IMG/VR virus record: IMGVR_UViG_3300047546_000397
Span: 1 to 55,792 of that record
Length of the DNA: 55,792 bases
Source of the DNA: a virus
Reading direction: 5' to 3' (one strand)
Part shown: positions 49,651 to 55,792 of the stretch, piece by piece
Numbering within the stretch: the stretch's first letter is position 1
Layout of the letters: the number at the start of each line of letters is the position of its first letter
Made by a program: the position numbers and the translations under genes
The notes under the pieces: generated by a model
Database searches by the model: none
Seen by the model: only the letters and a program-made list of their open reading frames with translations
What the model was told of the DNA's origin: nothing

Positions 49651-51171
49651 TCAATCTCCAAGTATTTTTCGTTTCAATTTTATTTTTGACATTTCTGTAA
49701 GGTTGTGTCGTGAATCAGCACCAAACTTTGTTTCAACAAGATTCAAGAATGGCTCATGTGAAAAGTATTTGTGCCATGCTTCATCACGGAACTTCAACAC
49801 TTCTGCACCAGTCAATGTCTTTGTGCGTAGCGGTTTACAATCATAAGATAAGAATGCAAACTCTTCAAACTTCTCTGGTAAGTCCCAACCATTGTTCTTG
49901 GCGTACATATACAATGGACTGCCTGGCAATGCCATTGCAGCGTAGAAGTTAGCATGTTCAGTGTTCAATTCCAGTGACAAGTCAAGAGTCTCTTGCATTG
50001 TTTCCATTGTATCTTCTGGAAAACCAAACATGTAGTTGCCAAGAATGTTGATGTCGGCCGCTTTAACATCAGCAACAACACGACGAATATCTACATCTTC
50101 AAACTTACCTTTTTCAATCTCAAGTCTTACATTTTGATTTGCTGCTTCAATACCAAGACATAACCAATTCACACCTGCTTCTTTGAACAATTCTAATTGA
50201 TCTTTGCGTACAGAGTCAACACGTGCGTAAGCCCAAAAGTTAAAGTCCATACCACGTTGCTTGATACCCTCAAGAATTGGTATGTAATACTTTCTGTTTA
50301 GAAAGAACATCTCGTCAGTCAGTCGTACAGTGCGAACACCATTCTCATACAAATACTCAAACTCTTTGAGCATCAATTCAGGTGACCAGAAACGCATACC
50401 ACGTGAGTCAGATGAAACTGTGCCTTGTTCATATGATGTACGATTCACAATATTAATCATACAGAAGTTACAACCAAATGAACAACCTAGTGAAGTAGAG
50501 ATAGCAGCAAACGGTGTGCGACCATCATCTTTGAAATAGTTGTGCCAATAATGGGCACGATACTTATCTAGTAATTTTCTTTTCTTTGGTAACAAATCCC
50601 ATGCGTAGCCGGGCATCACACGGTCCATATCTTTTGTTTGTACAATCTCACCCGGCGCACCTGTAGCAGCAAAGCCTTGCTTCTTATAAACAAGACCACG
50701 AACTTTATCTAGATTGTCTTTGTAGTTTGTCTGAAGTAAGTCTAGAAGACCGTATACACCTTCATTGATAAAAACAAAATCAACGTATGGTAAACCAATC
50801 ACATCATATGGTAACGCTGATGCGTGTGAACCAATGAAGACTGTTTTGATTGATGGGTGTGAGAGTTTAAGTTGTGTTGCTAGTCTAGATGCACCAATCA
50901 TCATTGTGGTGCCTGAGTTTGGATTTTGTCCGTAGAGAACAAATACTGCTATGTCTGCGCCAGTGTCAGCAATTTTATGTGCAGCAAACTCTATGTCTCT
51001 TGCTGGGTCAGCATCAAAGTCTAGAATACATGGGTCATGACCTTCGACACGAATAGCATTTGCTAACAGTAATGCCCATGTTGGTGGCTCAATAGCCGAA
51101 TACTTATTAGCAAGGTCTTGATATGCTTGTGAAGCACTGCTTGGTATAACAAATGTCACCACTTTTGACAT
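49651..51171 (-). CDS. B12-binding-type radical SAM enzyme
   Basis: A 506-residue protein. Residues about 1-150 have the Rossmann fold of the B12-binding domain (CILDFDADPARDIEF...VFVLYGQNPNSGTT...VFIGSHAS), but the DxHxxG cobalamin His motif is missing. The radical SAM core has TSLGCSFGCNFCMIN, giving the CxxxCxxC cluster (Cys230, 234, 237), then VRLTDEMFFLNRK. Members perform methyl transfers or other radical steps on sugars and other compounds. First gene of the sugar cassette, after the Sm-like gene. Confidence 0.87.
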   Translation of the reverse strand: MSKVVTFVIPSSASQAYQDLANKYSAIEPPTWALLLANAIRVEGHDPCILDFDADPARDIEFAAHKIADTGADIAVFVLYGQNPNSGTTMMIGASRLATQLKLSHPSIKTVFIGSHASALPYDVIGLPYVDFVFINEGVYGLLDLLQTNYKDNLDKVRGLVYKKQGFAATGAPGEIVQTKDMDRVMPGYAWDLLPKKRKLLDKYRAHYWHNYFKDDGRTPFAAISTSLGCSFGCNFCMINIVNRTSYEQGTVSSDSRGMRFWSPELMLKEFEYLYENGVRTVRLTDEMFFLNRKYYIPILEGIKQRGMDFNFWAYARVDSVRKDQLELFKEAGVNWLCLGIEAANQNVRLEIEKGKFEDVDIRRVVADVKAADINILGNYMFGFPEDTMETMQETLDLSLELNTEHANFYAAMALPGSPLYMYAKNNGWDLPEKFEEFAFLSYDCKPLRTKTLTGAEVLKFRDEAWHKYFSHEPFLNLVETKFGADSRHNLTEMSKIKLKRKILGD

Positions 51172-51185
51172 AACGAAAATTCCTA

Positions 51186-51605
51186 TTAATGTAGTTTTTT
51201 ACCTTTTGCCTCATGTATACTTTGAAGCACTTCATCCATAATTTGTTGTTCTATATTTTGTTCTTCTTCACCTTCTTGTTCTTCTAGAAGATTGTTTATC
51301 ATCTTATCTGAATCAGCCATTTCTTCAATTGTACGTTCAACAAGTTTGTCATAATATCGTATCATTGATTCTTTTGGTTCAACAACAGTCACAATGTCTG
51401 AATAATAAATCATTGCAGAGTTTTCTTTTATCAATTCAACTGGCAACCAAGGCATCATCATCATAACTGTTTGGCCAGTAGGCAAACGACGAAACACAAT
51501 ACGCATGGGATCATTCAATTGTATTTGATCTGAGTTATCATCCTCAAACATAGAAGCCATGATATCTTCACCAGATTGCATTCTTATAAGTTTAACGTTA
51601 TGCAT
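51186..51605 (-). CDS. Sm-like hypothetical protein with acidic tail
   Basis: A 139-residue protein. VKLIRMQSGEDIMASMFEDD, QIQLNDPMRIVFRRLPTG and TVMMMMPWLPVEL form the short beta strands of an Sm-like fold; the C-terminal half is helical and acidic (MADSDKMINNLLEEQEGEEEQ). Follows uvsW with an eight-base overlap. RNA binding would fit the fold but is not shown. Confidence 0.6.
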   Translation of the reverse strand: MHNVKLIRMQSGEDIMASMFEDDNSDQIQLNDPMRIVFRRLPTGQTVMMMMPWLPVELIKENSAMIYYSDIVTVVEPKESMIRYYDKLVERTIEEMADSDKMINNLLEEQEGEEEQNIEQQIMDEVLQSIHEAKGKKLH

Positions 51606-53079
51606 TCTTGACCTCTATATTGTAAAACTTGTATTTAAACTTTTCTTCATCGTATATTCTAACACGGTCCTGCAAATGTTGCAAGGTATAATTTACATGT
51701 TTGCCTATACGAAAATCATCGGCAATGTCATATAGAACAGCCTCAGTTTTATTATCTCCGATTCTTAAACCCCTACCGATTGATTGTAAATTTCTTACCC
51801 TTGATTTAGACGGTGAAGCAAAAACAACATTGTGAAGATTACGAATATTGATGCCTGTACTGAATGTGCCGTATGATGCAACAATGATTGCATCATTTTG
51901 TTTTTCTGTAATGGCACGAACTTGCTCACGTACATCAACATCTGTGCCACCATAAACAAAAAACACGTGACGGTTCTTTGCTTTCTCTTCAATCATTTTA
52001 TGTAGATGTTTACCATGCTTCTCTACTAGATTGAACAACACAAGTGAGTTGCCTTCAAGTGACAACACCAAATTACGAATGAACTCATTTCTTGCGGCAC
52101 TTCTTACTATGTAGTCTATCTCAGATTGATAGTCCCATCCTCTGGATAGTTTACACACCTCTTCTGAATATTTTAATACCAAACACTTAATACGAAAGTC
52201 TGCTAGTTGTTTGTTCTCAATTAGTTTGGCAGTAGTAGTAGATTGATACAGTGGACCAAACAAACCTTCTAGTACAAGACGATGAGTTTGTGTGCCGTCA
52301 ATTGTACCCGTACAACCAATGCGATATGAGGCATTCTTCAGACCAGTCATGATGGTAGTCAATGACTTGGCTTTGAATTGATGTGCTTCATCACCTAAAA
52401 CAAAATCGAACTGTTCAAAGTATTCTGCTGGATTCTTGTAAATAGATTGCCAAGTAGTAATCGTCAGAAATCTATCCGTATGCTTATCTTTTCCTGAATA
52501 CTGTCGATGGGCATTGTTTGCGGCATCGTAACCATAAGATTCAAAATCAGAATACATTTGCTCAACAAGAGAAGTTGTAGGAACAATTAGAAGTCCTTTC
52601 TTGTAACCTTTGTATTGTAGATATCGTAATATCAGGTATTGAATCAGTGACTTGCCTGAACCAGTTGGCGACAATAACAACATTCTTTTGTTTCTAACGG
52701 CAGTAATGAATGCTTTGTATTGATATTCCCTTACACCTTCTGTTATAATGCTCTTGTCCAGATAAAGTTGCTCTAAAAACTCATTAGCCTCTATTGCTGA
52801 AAAGCTCTCTGCATTGTTTACAGTAGCATCAATCTCAAGTTTGTAATCCCTCTCTTCACAAAACTTCTCAATGTAAGGTACAAGTCCATGATAGATGTTG
52901 TATGTACGTAAGTCAGCAAGTCTTATTTTACCATCCCAAAGACGGTTCTTGTATGCTGGCATAAATTGATAACCAGGTACAAAGAAAGTAAAGTAGTCTG
53001 CAAGTTCTTGTGCCACACTTTTCTCACACTCAAACCTGATAAATGCTTCATTCTGTTTATGTAAAATTAAATCAGACAC
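51598..53079 (-). CDS. uvsW: RNA-DNA and DNA helicase UvsW
   Basis: A superfamily 2 helicase for recombination and for the switch from early origin to late replication. N-terminal domain aligns with T4 UvsW (FECEKS, FFVPGYQF, NRLWDGKIRLAD). Motif I LLSPTGSGKSLIQY, motif II VLGDEAHQF, motif III IGCTGTID, motif VI QSIGRGLRIGDN. Start taken at GTG giving 493 residues, close to T4 (503), overlapping the UvsY end; a TTG eight codons upstream is possible. Confidence 0.93.
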   Translation of the reverse strand: MSDLILHKQNEAFIRFECEKSVAQELADYFTFFVPGYQFMPAYKNRLWDGKIRLADLRTYNIYHGLVPYIEKFCEERDYKLEIDATVNNAESFSAIEANEFLEQLYLDKSIITEGVREYQYKAFITAVRNKRMLLLSPTGSGKSLIQYLILRYLQYKGYKKGLLIVPTTSLVEQMYSDFESYGYDAANNAHRQYSGKDKHTDRFLTITTWQSIYKNPAEYFEQFDFVLGDEAHQFKAKSLTTIMTGLKNASYRIGCTGTIDGTQTHRLVLEGLFGPLYQSTTTAKLIENKQLADFRIKCLVLKYSEEVCKLSRGWDYQSEIDYIVRSAARNEFIRNLVLSLEGNSLVLFNLVEKHGKHLHKMIEEKAKNRHVFFVYGGTDVDVREQVRAITEKQNDAIIVASYGTFSTGINIRNLHNVVFASPSKSRVRNLQSIGRGLRIGDNKTEAVLYDIADDFRIGKHVNYTLQHLQDRVRIYDEEKFKYKFYNIEVKNA

Positions 53080-53506
53080 CTTGTATAAACTTTTCCCAAT
53101 CAATAAACGAACGCAGTTCCCAAGTTCGATTGTTCAATTCTTTAAGTATTGCATTACAGACTTCAACAATTTCTTCATGTAGCAATTTTTTTGCAAGATA
53201 CTTATTGATATCTTCATCTGCTTCTAAGTATGTATTGATTTCAGATTTGAGTGTGTAAGGAAAAGGTTCCCAGCCACGCTTCTCAAGTTCTTCTTCGTCA
53301 AGTCTGCCAGTGTAGTATTCCCATTTTAATTTACGCCATTTATTGTAATTGAACTCTGCTTCTTTGGCTAGCAGTCTGTGAGAAGAGAGAATGTTCAAAT
53401 ACTTCGAATGAAGTTTGGGAATATCAATTAACGCCTTGCCAGGTTCAGTCCGGTCAATGTTTGAATCCGCAGTCCACATCTGTAATACTTCGTCAAGTTT
53501 GATCAT
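53072..53506 (-). CDS. uvsY: Recombination mediator UvsY
   Basis: A 144-residue homologue of T4 UvsY (137). It loads UvsX on gp32-coated ssDNA. Recognised by the WRKLKWEYYTGRLDEEELEKRG block (T4: ARLDYYSGRGD), helical DNA-binding N-terminus (KLHSKYLNILSSHRLLAKEAE) and position before uvsW. A sigma70-like promoter and AGGAGGT site precede it. Confidence 0.88.
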   Translation of the reverse strand: MIKLDEVLQMWTADSNIDRTEPGKALIDIPKLHSKYLNILSSHRLLAKEAEFNYNKWRKLKWEYYTGRLDEEELEKRGWEPFPYTLKSEINTYLEADEDINKYLAKKLLHEEIVEVCNAILKELNNRTWELRSFIDWEKFIQGV

Positions 53507-53524
53507 ATTATACCTCCTATCAGG

Positions 53525-53553
53525 AGTATATCACAATTAAAATAATTTGTCTA
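53525..53553 (-). promoter_or_regulatory. Early/middle promoter before uvsY
   Basis: TAGACA-N17-TATACT on the minus strand, one mismatch in each box. It lies at the end of the tube-like gene. A start seven bases downstream leaves a leader of about 12 bases with AGGAGGT. Confidence 0.55.
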
Positions 53554-54076
53554 CGTTGTAATAGGTGAATCTGAATGTGACATCGGCAGTAATAATCGTA
53601 TCTGGTGTGTCAGTTGATGATACAACAAAACCAGAAAGTGATATTGGAAATAAATCTTTGAAATTAAAACGATAATATGGTTTGTTTGACGCCGATAGCA
53701 GCGTCACTGCACCATCACAATATTGAGGTGTTTTTGTTGGTATTGCTGAAGCAAATTGATTTAGTTTGGCTAGATTCTGATACTCTTCGTATTCTGTCGG
53801 AAACGTTAATGCACGAAGCCAATCATGTATTTCTAACCATGACAGTAGTTCAGCATCAACAATGAAAGTAACATTCAATACATCATAGATTGCTTTTTCA
53901 CCTGGAGCATACAATTCAACAAACGGGTTTTGCACCGGTATCTCAGATGTAGATAAACCAGGCAAAGAAATTGTTTGAGCAAAGTATTGCAGATTCGGTG
54001 TACGAGCCAAGTTCAGCGTAAACTTGTTAGGCTGTAGGCTATTTGGATTTGTAGGGTTACGTGTGAGAACTGTCAT
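53537..54076 (-). CDS. Tail-tube-like protein (gp19/gp54 fold)
   Basis: A 179-residue protein. LQPNKFTLNLARTPNLQYFAQ, TISLPGLSTSE and VPVQNPFVELYAPG-type blocks with DVLNVTFIVDAELLSWLEIHDWLRALTFP fit the tail-tube fold of gp19 and related baseplate/terminator proteins. In marine T4-like phages the gene after 23 is gene 3 (tail terminator); this position would suit gp3, but I cannot decide between these from sequence. The late promoter leaves no leader and no ribosome site. Confidence 0.65.
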   Translation of the reverse strand: MTVLTRNPTNPNSLQPNKFTLNLARTPNLQYFAQTISLPGLSTSEIPVQNPFVELYAPGEKAIYDVLNVTFIVDAELLSWLEIHDWLRALTFPTEYEEYQNLAKLNQFASAIPTKTPQYCDGAVTLLSASNKPYYRFNFKDLFPISLSGFVVSSTDTPDTIITADVTFRFTYYNVDKLF

Positions 54077-54081
54077 ATGTG

Positions 54082-54089
54082 TATTTATG
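54082..54089 (-). promoter_or_regulatory. Late promoter CATAAATA, leaderless spacing
   Basis: Minus-strand CATAAATA five bases from the ATG of the tube-like gene and overlapping the HNH gene end. Confidence 0.55.
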
Positions 54090-54639
54090 TGATTTTTTTA
54101 CATGACCATCCACGAACATGATTCCTAGACATATTGCCTTGATCTAGTCCATTTTCTATACAATACTTTCGGAGATTTACTATTTCAAATGTATTACCTT
54201 TGGGATCCGTAAGTTGCCATTTAGCAGATAATTTTTGTGATGCTTTTATTTTTTGAGACTCTGGTTGACTGAAATCTTTTTTCATCAAAGCAATTTTTCT
54301 ATAGTGGTCAGAATCAAACTTTCCTTTTTTTATTTCACTCATTTTGGCAAGAGTTTCGGGAGAATGTTTTCTACCTAAATTGGCTTGTCTAATTTTCTCA
54401 CCAAATCCTTCTGGCTTCTTTTTTCCTTTTTGTGCCATTGAAATCTGTCTTAGTATTTCATCTTTACCAATTTGACCAGATAGACCTAACCATGCCAACC
54501 TATCTTCATCACGACCATATTTTTCATACAGTAAACGGTGTGCTTCAGCGTGTTCTTCTATAGTCAATTCTACTATATTTGATGGTTCATCTGTACCACC
54601 CGCATGGCGTGGTATTATGTGATGTTTATGTTTTATCAT
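54085..54639 (-). CDS. HNH homing endonuclease, second copy
   Basis: A 184-residue free-standing homing endonuclease whose first 55 residues parallel the copy near 4 kb (KHKHHIIPRHAGG, NIVELTIEEHAEAHRLLYEKYG, AWLGLSGQI). A NUMOD3-like repeat follows (KKKPEGFGEKIRQANLGRKH, SPETLAKMSEIKKGK), and the C-terminus (LTDPKGNTFEIVNLRKYCI) is a DNA-binding domain different from the first copy. Inserted between gene 23 and the tube-like gene, a common site of homing genes in T4-like phages. ATG chosen for family match. Confidence 0.83.
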   Translation of the reverse strand: MIKHKHHIIPRHAGGTDEPSNIVELTIEEHAEAHRLLYEKYGRDEDRLAWLGLSGQIGKDEILRQISMAQKGKKKPEGFGEKIRQANLGRKHSPETLAKMSEIKKGKFDSDHYRKIALMKKDFSQPESQKIKASQKLSAKWQLTDPKGNTFEIVNLRKYCIENGLDQGNMSRNHVRGWSCKKIT

Positions 54640-54644
54640 ACTTT

Positions 54645-54652
54645 TATTTATA
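54645..54652 (-). promoter_or_regulatory. Late promoter TATAAATA, leaderless spacing
   Basis: Exact T4 late consensus on the minus strand, five bases from the HNH ATG. It lies after the gene 23 terminator. Confidence 0.6.
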
Positions 54653-54678
54653 ATTCGCAAACTTTATGTGAAAGATTG

Positions 54679-54707
54679 TAAAAAAGAAGCACCCGAAAGT
54701 GCTTCTT
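54679..54707 (-). terminator. Intrinsic terminator after gene 23
   Basis: Minus-strand AAGAAGCAC-TTTCGG-GTGCTTCTT then TTTTAC: nine perfect pairs and a U-tract, 31 bases after the gene 23 stop. Isolates the capsid transcript from the homing gene. Confidence 0.8.
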
Positions 54708-54737
54708 CAAACCCACTCTTAACGGTGGTTTTATCTA

Positions 54738-55792
54738 TTACATCAGATTTTGGATTCTAAATCCTCTGTAGTAGTTGTTGCTCTGAGTATTCAGAGTACC
54801 AAGACCTTGTGTTGTGCCTTCTGCGAATGGATTTGCTACCAGACCGTAACGAGTCTTGAAGCCAATCTTTGGTTGGAATGTACCAGTGTCAACTGCACGA
54901 ACCATTTGCAGCGGTACGTATGGGCAGTAGAACATACCAGCATCGTATGCGTTTGTGCCTTTGTAACCAACTACAGCAAACTCAGATGTTGAGCCTGTTG
55001 GGAAGTATGGATCGATGTAAACTTTGATACGACCGAAGATTGTACCAGCAAATGTGTTGCCAGTGTCATCAACTGTCAGTGATACTTGACCAGCCAGTGC
55101 TGAGTTGTAGTCAAGAATACCAGACATTGCCAGAGCAGATGCTACGTCTGAAGAACAGATGACGATATTACCTTTACCACGACGAGTCAACTTAGCAATT
55201 TGGTTTGCTTCACGCTCAATCTGGAATGCCAGACCTTTAATCTTTTCAACCATCCAACGACCGTTAGAATCTGTGTCAAGGTTAAATGCACCAGCAGTTG
55301 TTGTACCTGCTTGGCAACCTGGCTTAGCGATTCTGTAGATTGTACGGATAACTTCACGGTTGATTTCAGCAAGAATTTCAGCGGACAGAATGTTAGCCAG
55401 TTCTGTTTCAGCGTCAAGACCATGAACTGCTTTCAAGTCTTGTGCCAGTTCCATTGAGTATTCTGCTTTCAGCGCACGTGTACGTGCTGTTACAGTGACT
55501 TTCTCAATTGAGAATGCCATTTCTTGGAATGTGTTACCAGCAGCGCCGTCACCCAGTGCTTCAGCAGAACCAGTTGTCATTGCGCCAGTTGGAGCAGCGT
55601 TACCAACAAACAGATAGTCAGTTGTGTTACCTGCGATGCTCATTGAAGAAGCAACGATTGCGCCATTAGCACCTGAGAATGCTGTGTTTGCTTCGTTGTA
55701 GAATGCTTCTGTACCAGTTTGACCAGCATAACGTGTACGCATTGCAAAGATCAGACCGGTTGGGCCTGTCATTGGCTGAACGCCGCAAACGT
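54738..55792 (-). CDS. 23: Major capsid protein gp23, C-terminal part (cut by window edge)
   Basis: The last 351 residues of gp23, open to the right edge; the N-terminal part with the prohead-protease site is outside. Recognised by VQPMTGPTGLIFAMRTRY, EMAFSIEKVTVTARTRALKAEYS, MELAQDLKAVHGLDAE, the VICSSDVASALAM block and the ending NYYRGFRIQNL. It is the hexamer-forming shell subunit. GC and codon bias look higher than in neighbours, as expected for a very highly expressed gene. Strong terminator follows. Confidence 0.95.
   Translation of the reverse strand, partial: VCGVQPMTGPTGLIFAMRTRYAGQTGTEAFYNEANTAFSGANGAIVASSMSIAGNTTDYLFVGNAAPTGAMTTGSAEALGDGAAGNTFQEMAFSIEKVTVTARTRALKAEYSMELAQDLKAVHGLDAETELANILSAEILAEINREVIRTIYRIAKPGCQAGTTTAGAFNLDTDSNGRWMVEKIKGLAFQIEREANQIAKLTRRGKGNIVICSSDVASALAMSGILDYNSALAGQVSLTVDDTGNTFAGTIFGRIKVYIDPYFPTGSTSEFAVVGYKGTNAYDAGMFYCPYVPLQMVRAVDTGTFQPKIGFKTRYGLVANPFAEGTTQGLGTLNTQSNNYYRGFRIQNLM

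Noticed and set aside
53514-53526. CTCCT-ATC-AGGAG hairpin that could hide the uvsY ribosome site
   Set aside because: Part of it lies upstream of the predicted start site of the uvsY promoter, so the mRNA would not contain both arms.
53537-54076. Firm label as gp3 (tail terminator)
   Set aside because: Gene order suggests gp3, but the sequence blocks look equally like gp19/gp54 tail-tube folds, so I left the symbol empty.
1-55792. Plus-strand reading frames of 60-120 residues
   Set aside because: All lie opposite strong minus-strand genes, have low-complexity or Cys/Leu/His-rich compositions typical of antisense shadows, and lack ribosome sites.
1-55792. tRNA genes, CRISPR arrays, insertion sequences, integrase
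   Set aside because: I looked for T-loop motifs, spaced repeats and transposase or recombinase motifs and saw none outside coding coincidences.

Overview
The window is part of the genome of a T4-like (straight-tailed, contractile) myovirus. Every gene I can support lies on the minus strand, so transcription runs from high to low coordinates. The hallmark set is clear: major capsid gp23, UvsY and UvsW, late sigma gp55, gp47/gp46, clamp gp45, clamp loader gp44/gp62, RegA, DNA polymerase gp43, UvsX and helicase gp41. Gene order (23-tube-like-uvsY-uvsW; 55-47-46; 45-44-62-regA; 43-membrane protein-uvsX-41) and accessory genes (Hsp20, CobS, peptide deformylase, 2OG oxygenase, A-type Fe-S carrier, many glycan genes) resemble the aquatic branch of the group (cyanophage and pelagiphage relatives). 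No photosystem genes are present here, so I do not name a host beyond an aquatic bacterium.

Layout from the right edge leftwards. 55.8-53.1 kb: gp23, an HNH homing endonuclease, a tail-tube-like protein and UvsY. 53.1-44.9 kb: UvsW, an Sm-like small protein, then a sugar cassette (B12-type radical SAM, split transketolase, GHMP kinase, ColD-like 3-dehydrase, epimerase). 44.9-41.6 kb: gp55, gp47, gp46. 41.6-38.6 kb: deformylase, a PLP-fold protein and an SPPY methyltransferase. 38.5-34.5 kb: CobT-like VWA protein, CobS-like AAA+ protein and a small helix-turn-helix protein, each with its own near-perfect sigma70 promoter. 34.5-19.9 kb: replication and recombination core with small accessory genes. 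19.9-16.8 kb: a nuclease-like/ligase-like pair, a Fe-S carrier and small genes. 16.7-10.4 kb: an eight-gene, translationally coupled glycan cassette built around a sedoheptulose-7-phosphate-type cyclase. 10.3-2.3 kb: large modular basic proteins that look like internal head proteins, with a second HNH gene and a structural protein. 2.3-0 kb: small virion proteins and a membrane/coiled-coil protein cut by the left edge.

Two systems stand out. First, five proteins begin with a short leader resembling the T4 capsid-targeting sequence; in four it ends in an [ILM]-x-E tripeptide at residues 7-10, the type of site cut by T4 prohead protease gp21. The same I/L-x-E signature recurs as VEQ[LI]DE between modules. 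Some of these proteins carry enzyme domains (nucleotidyltransferase plus P-loop kinase; a ligase-like fold), and a neighbouring protein with the same linkers holds a HicA-like toxin domain. I infer a set of packaged, protease-released effectors delivered with the DNA. Second, the 10-17 kb cassette and the transketolase cassette together could make and activate a C7-cyclitol or an unusual deoxy/branched sugar.

Regulation visible in the sequence: TTGACA-N17-TATAAT promoters, two of them with the -35 box in the loop of an upstream terminator hairpin; a possible H-type pseudoknot at the 5' end of the helix-turn-helix mRNA; and T4-type late promoters (TATAAATA/CATAAATA), three of which sit so close to the ATG that the mRNA would be leaderless. 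I saw no tRNA gene, CRISPR array, insertion sequence or integrase. No gene-free stretch exceeds about 130 bases.
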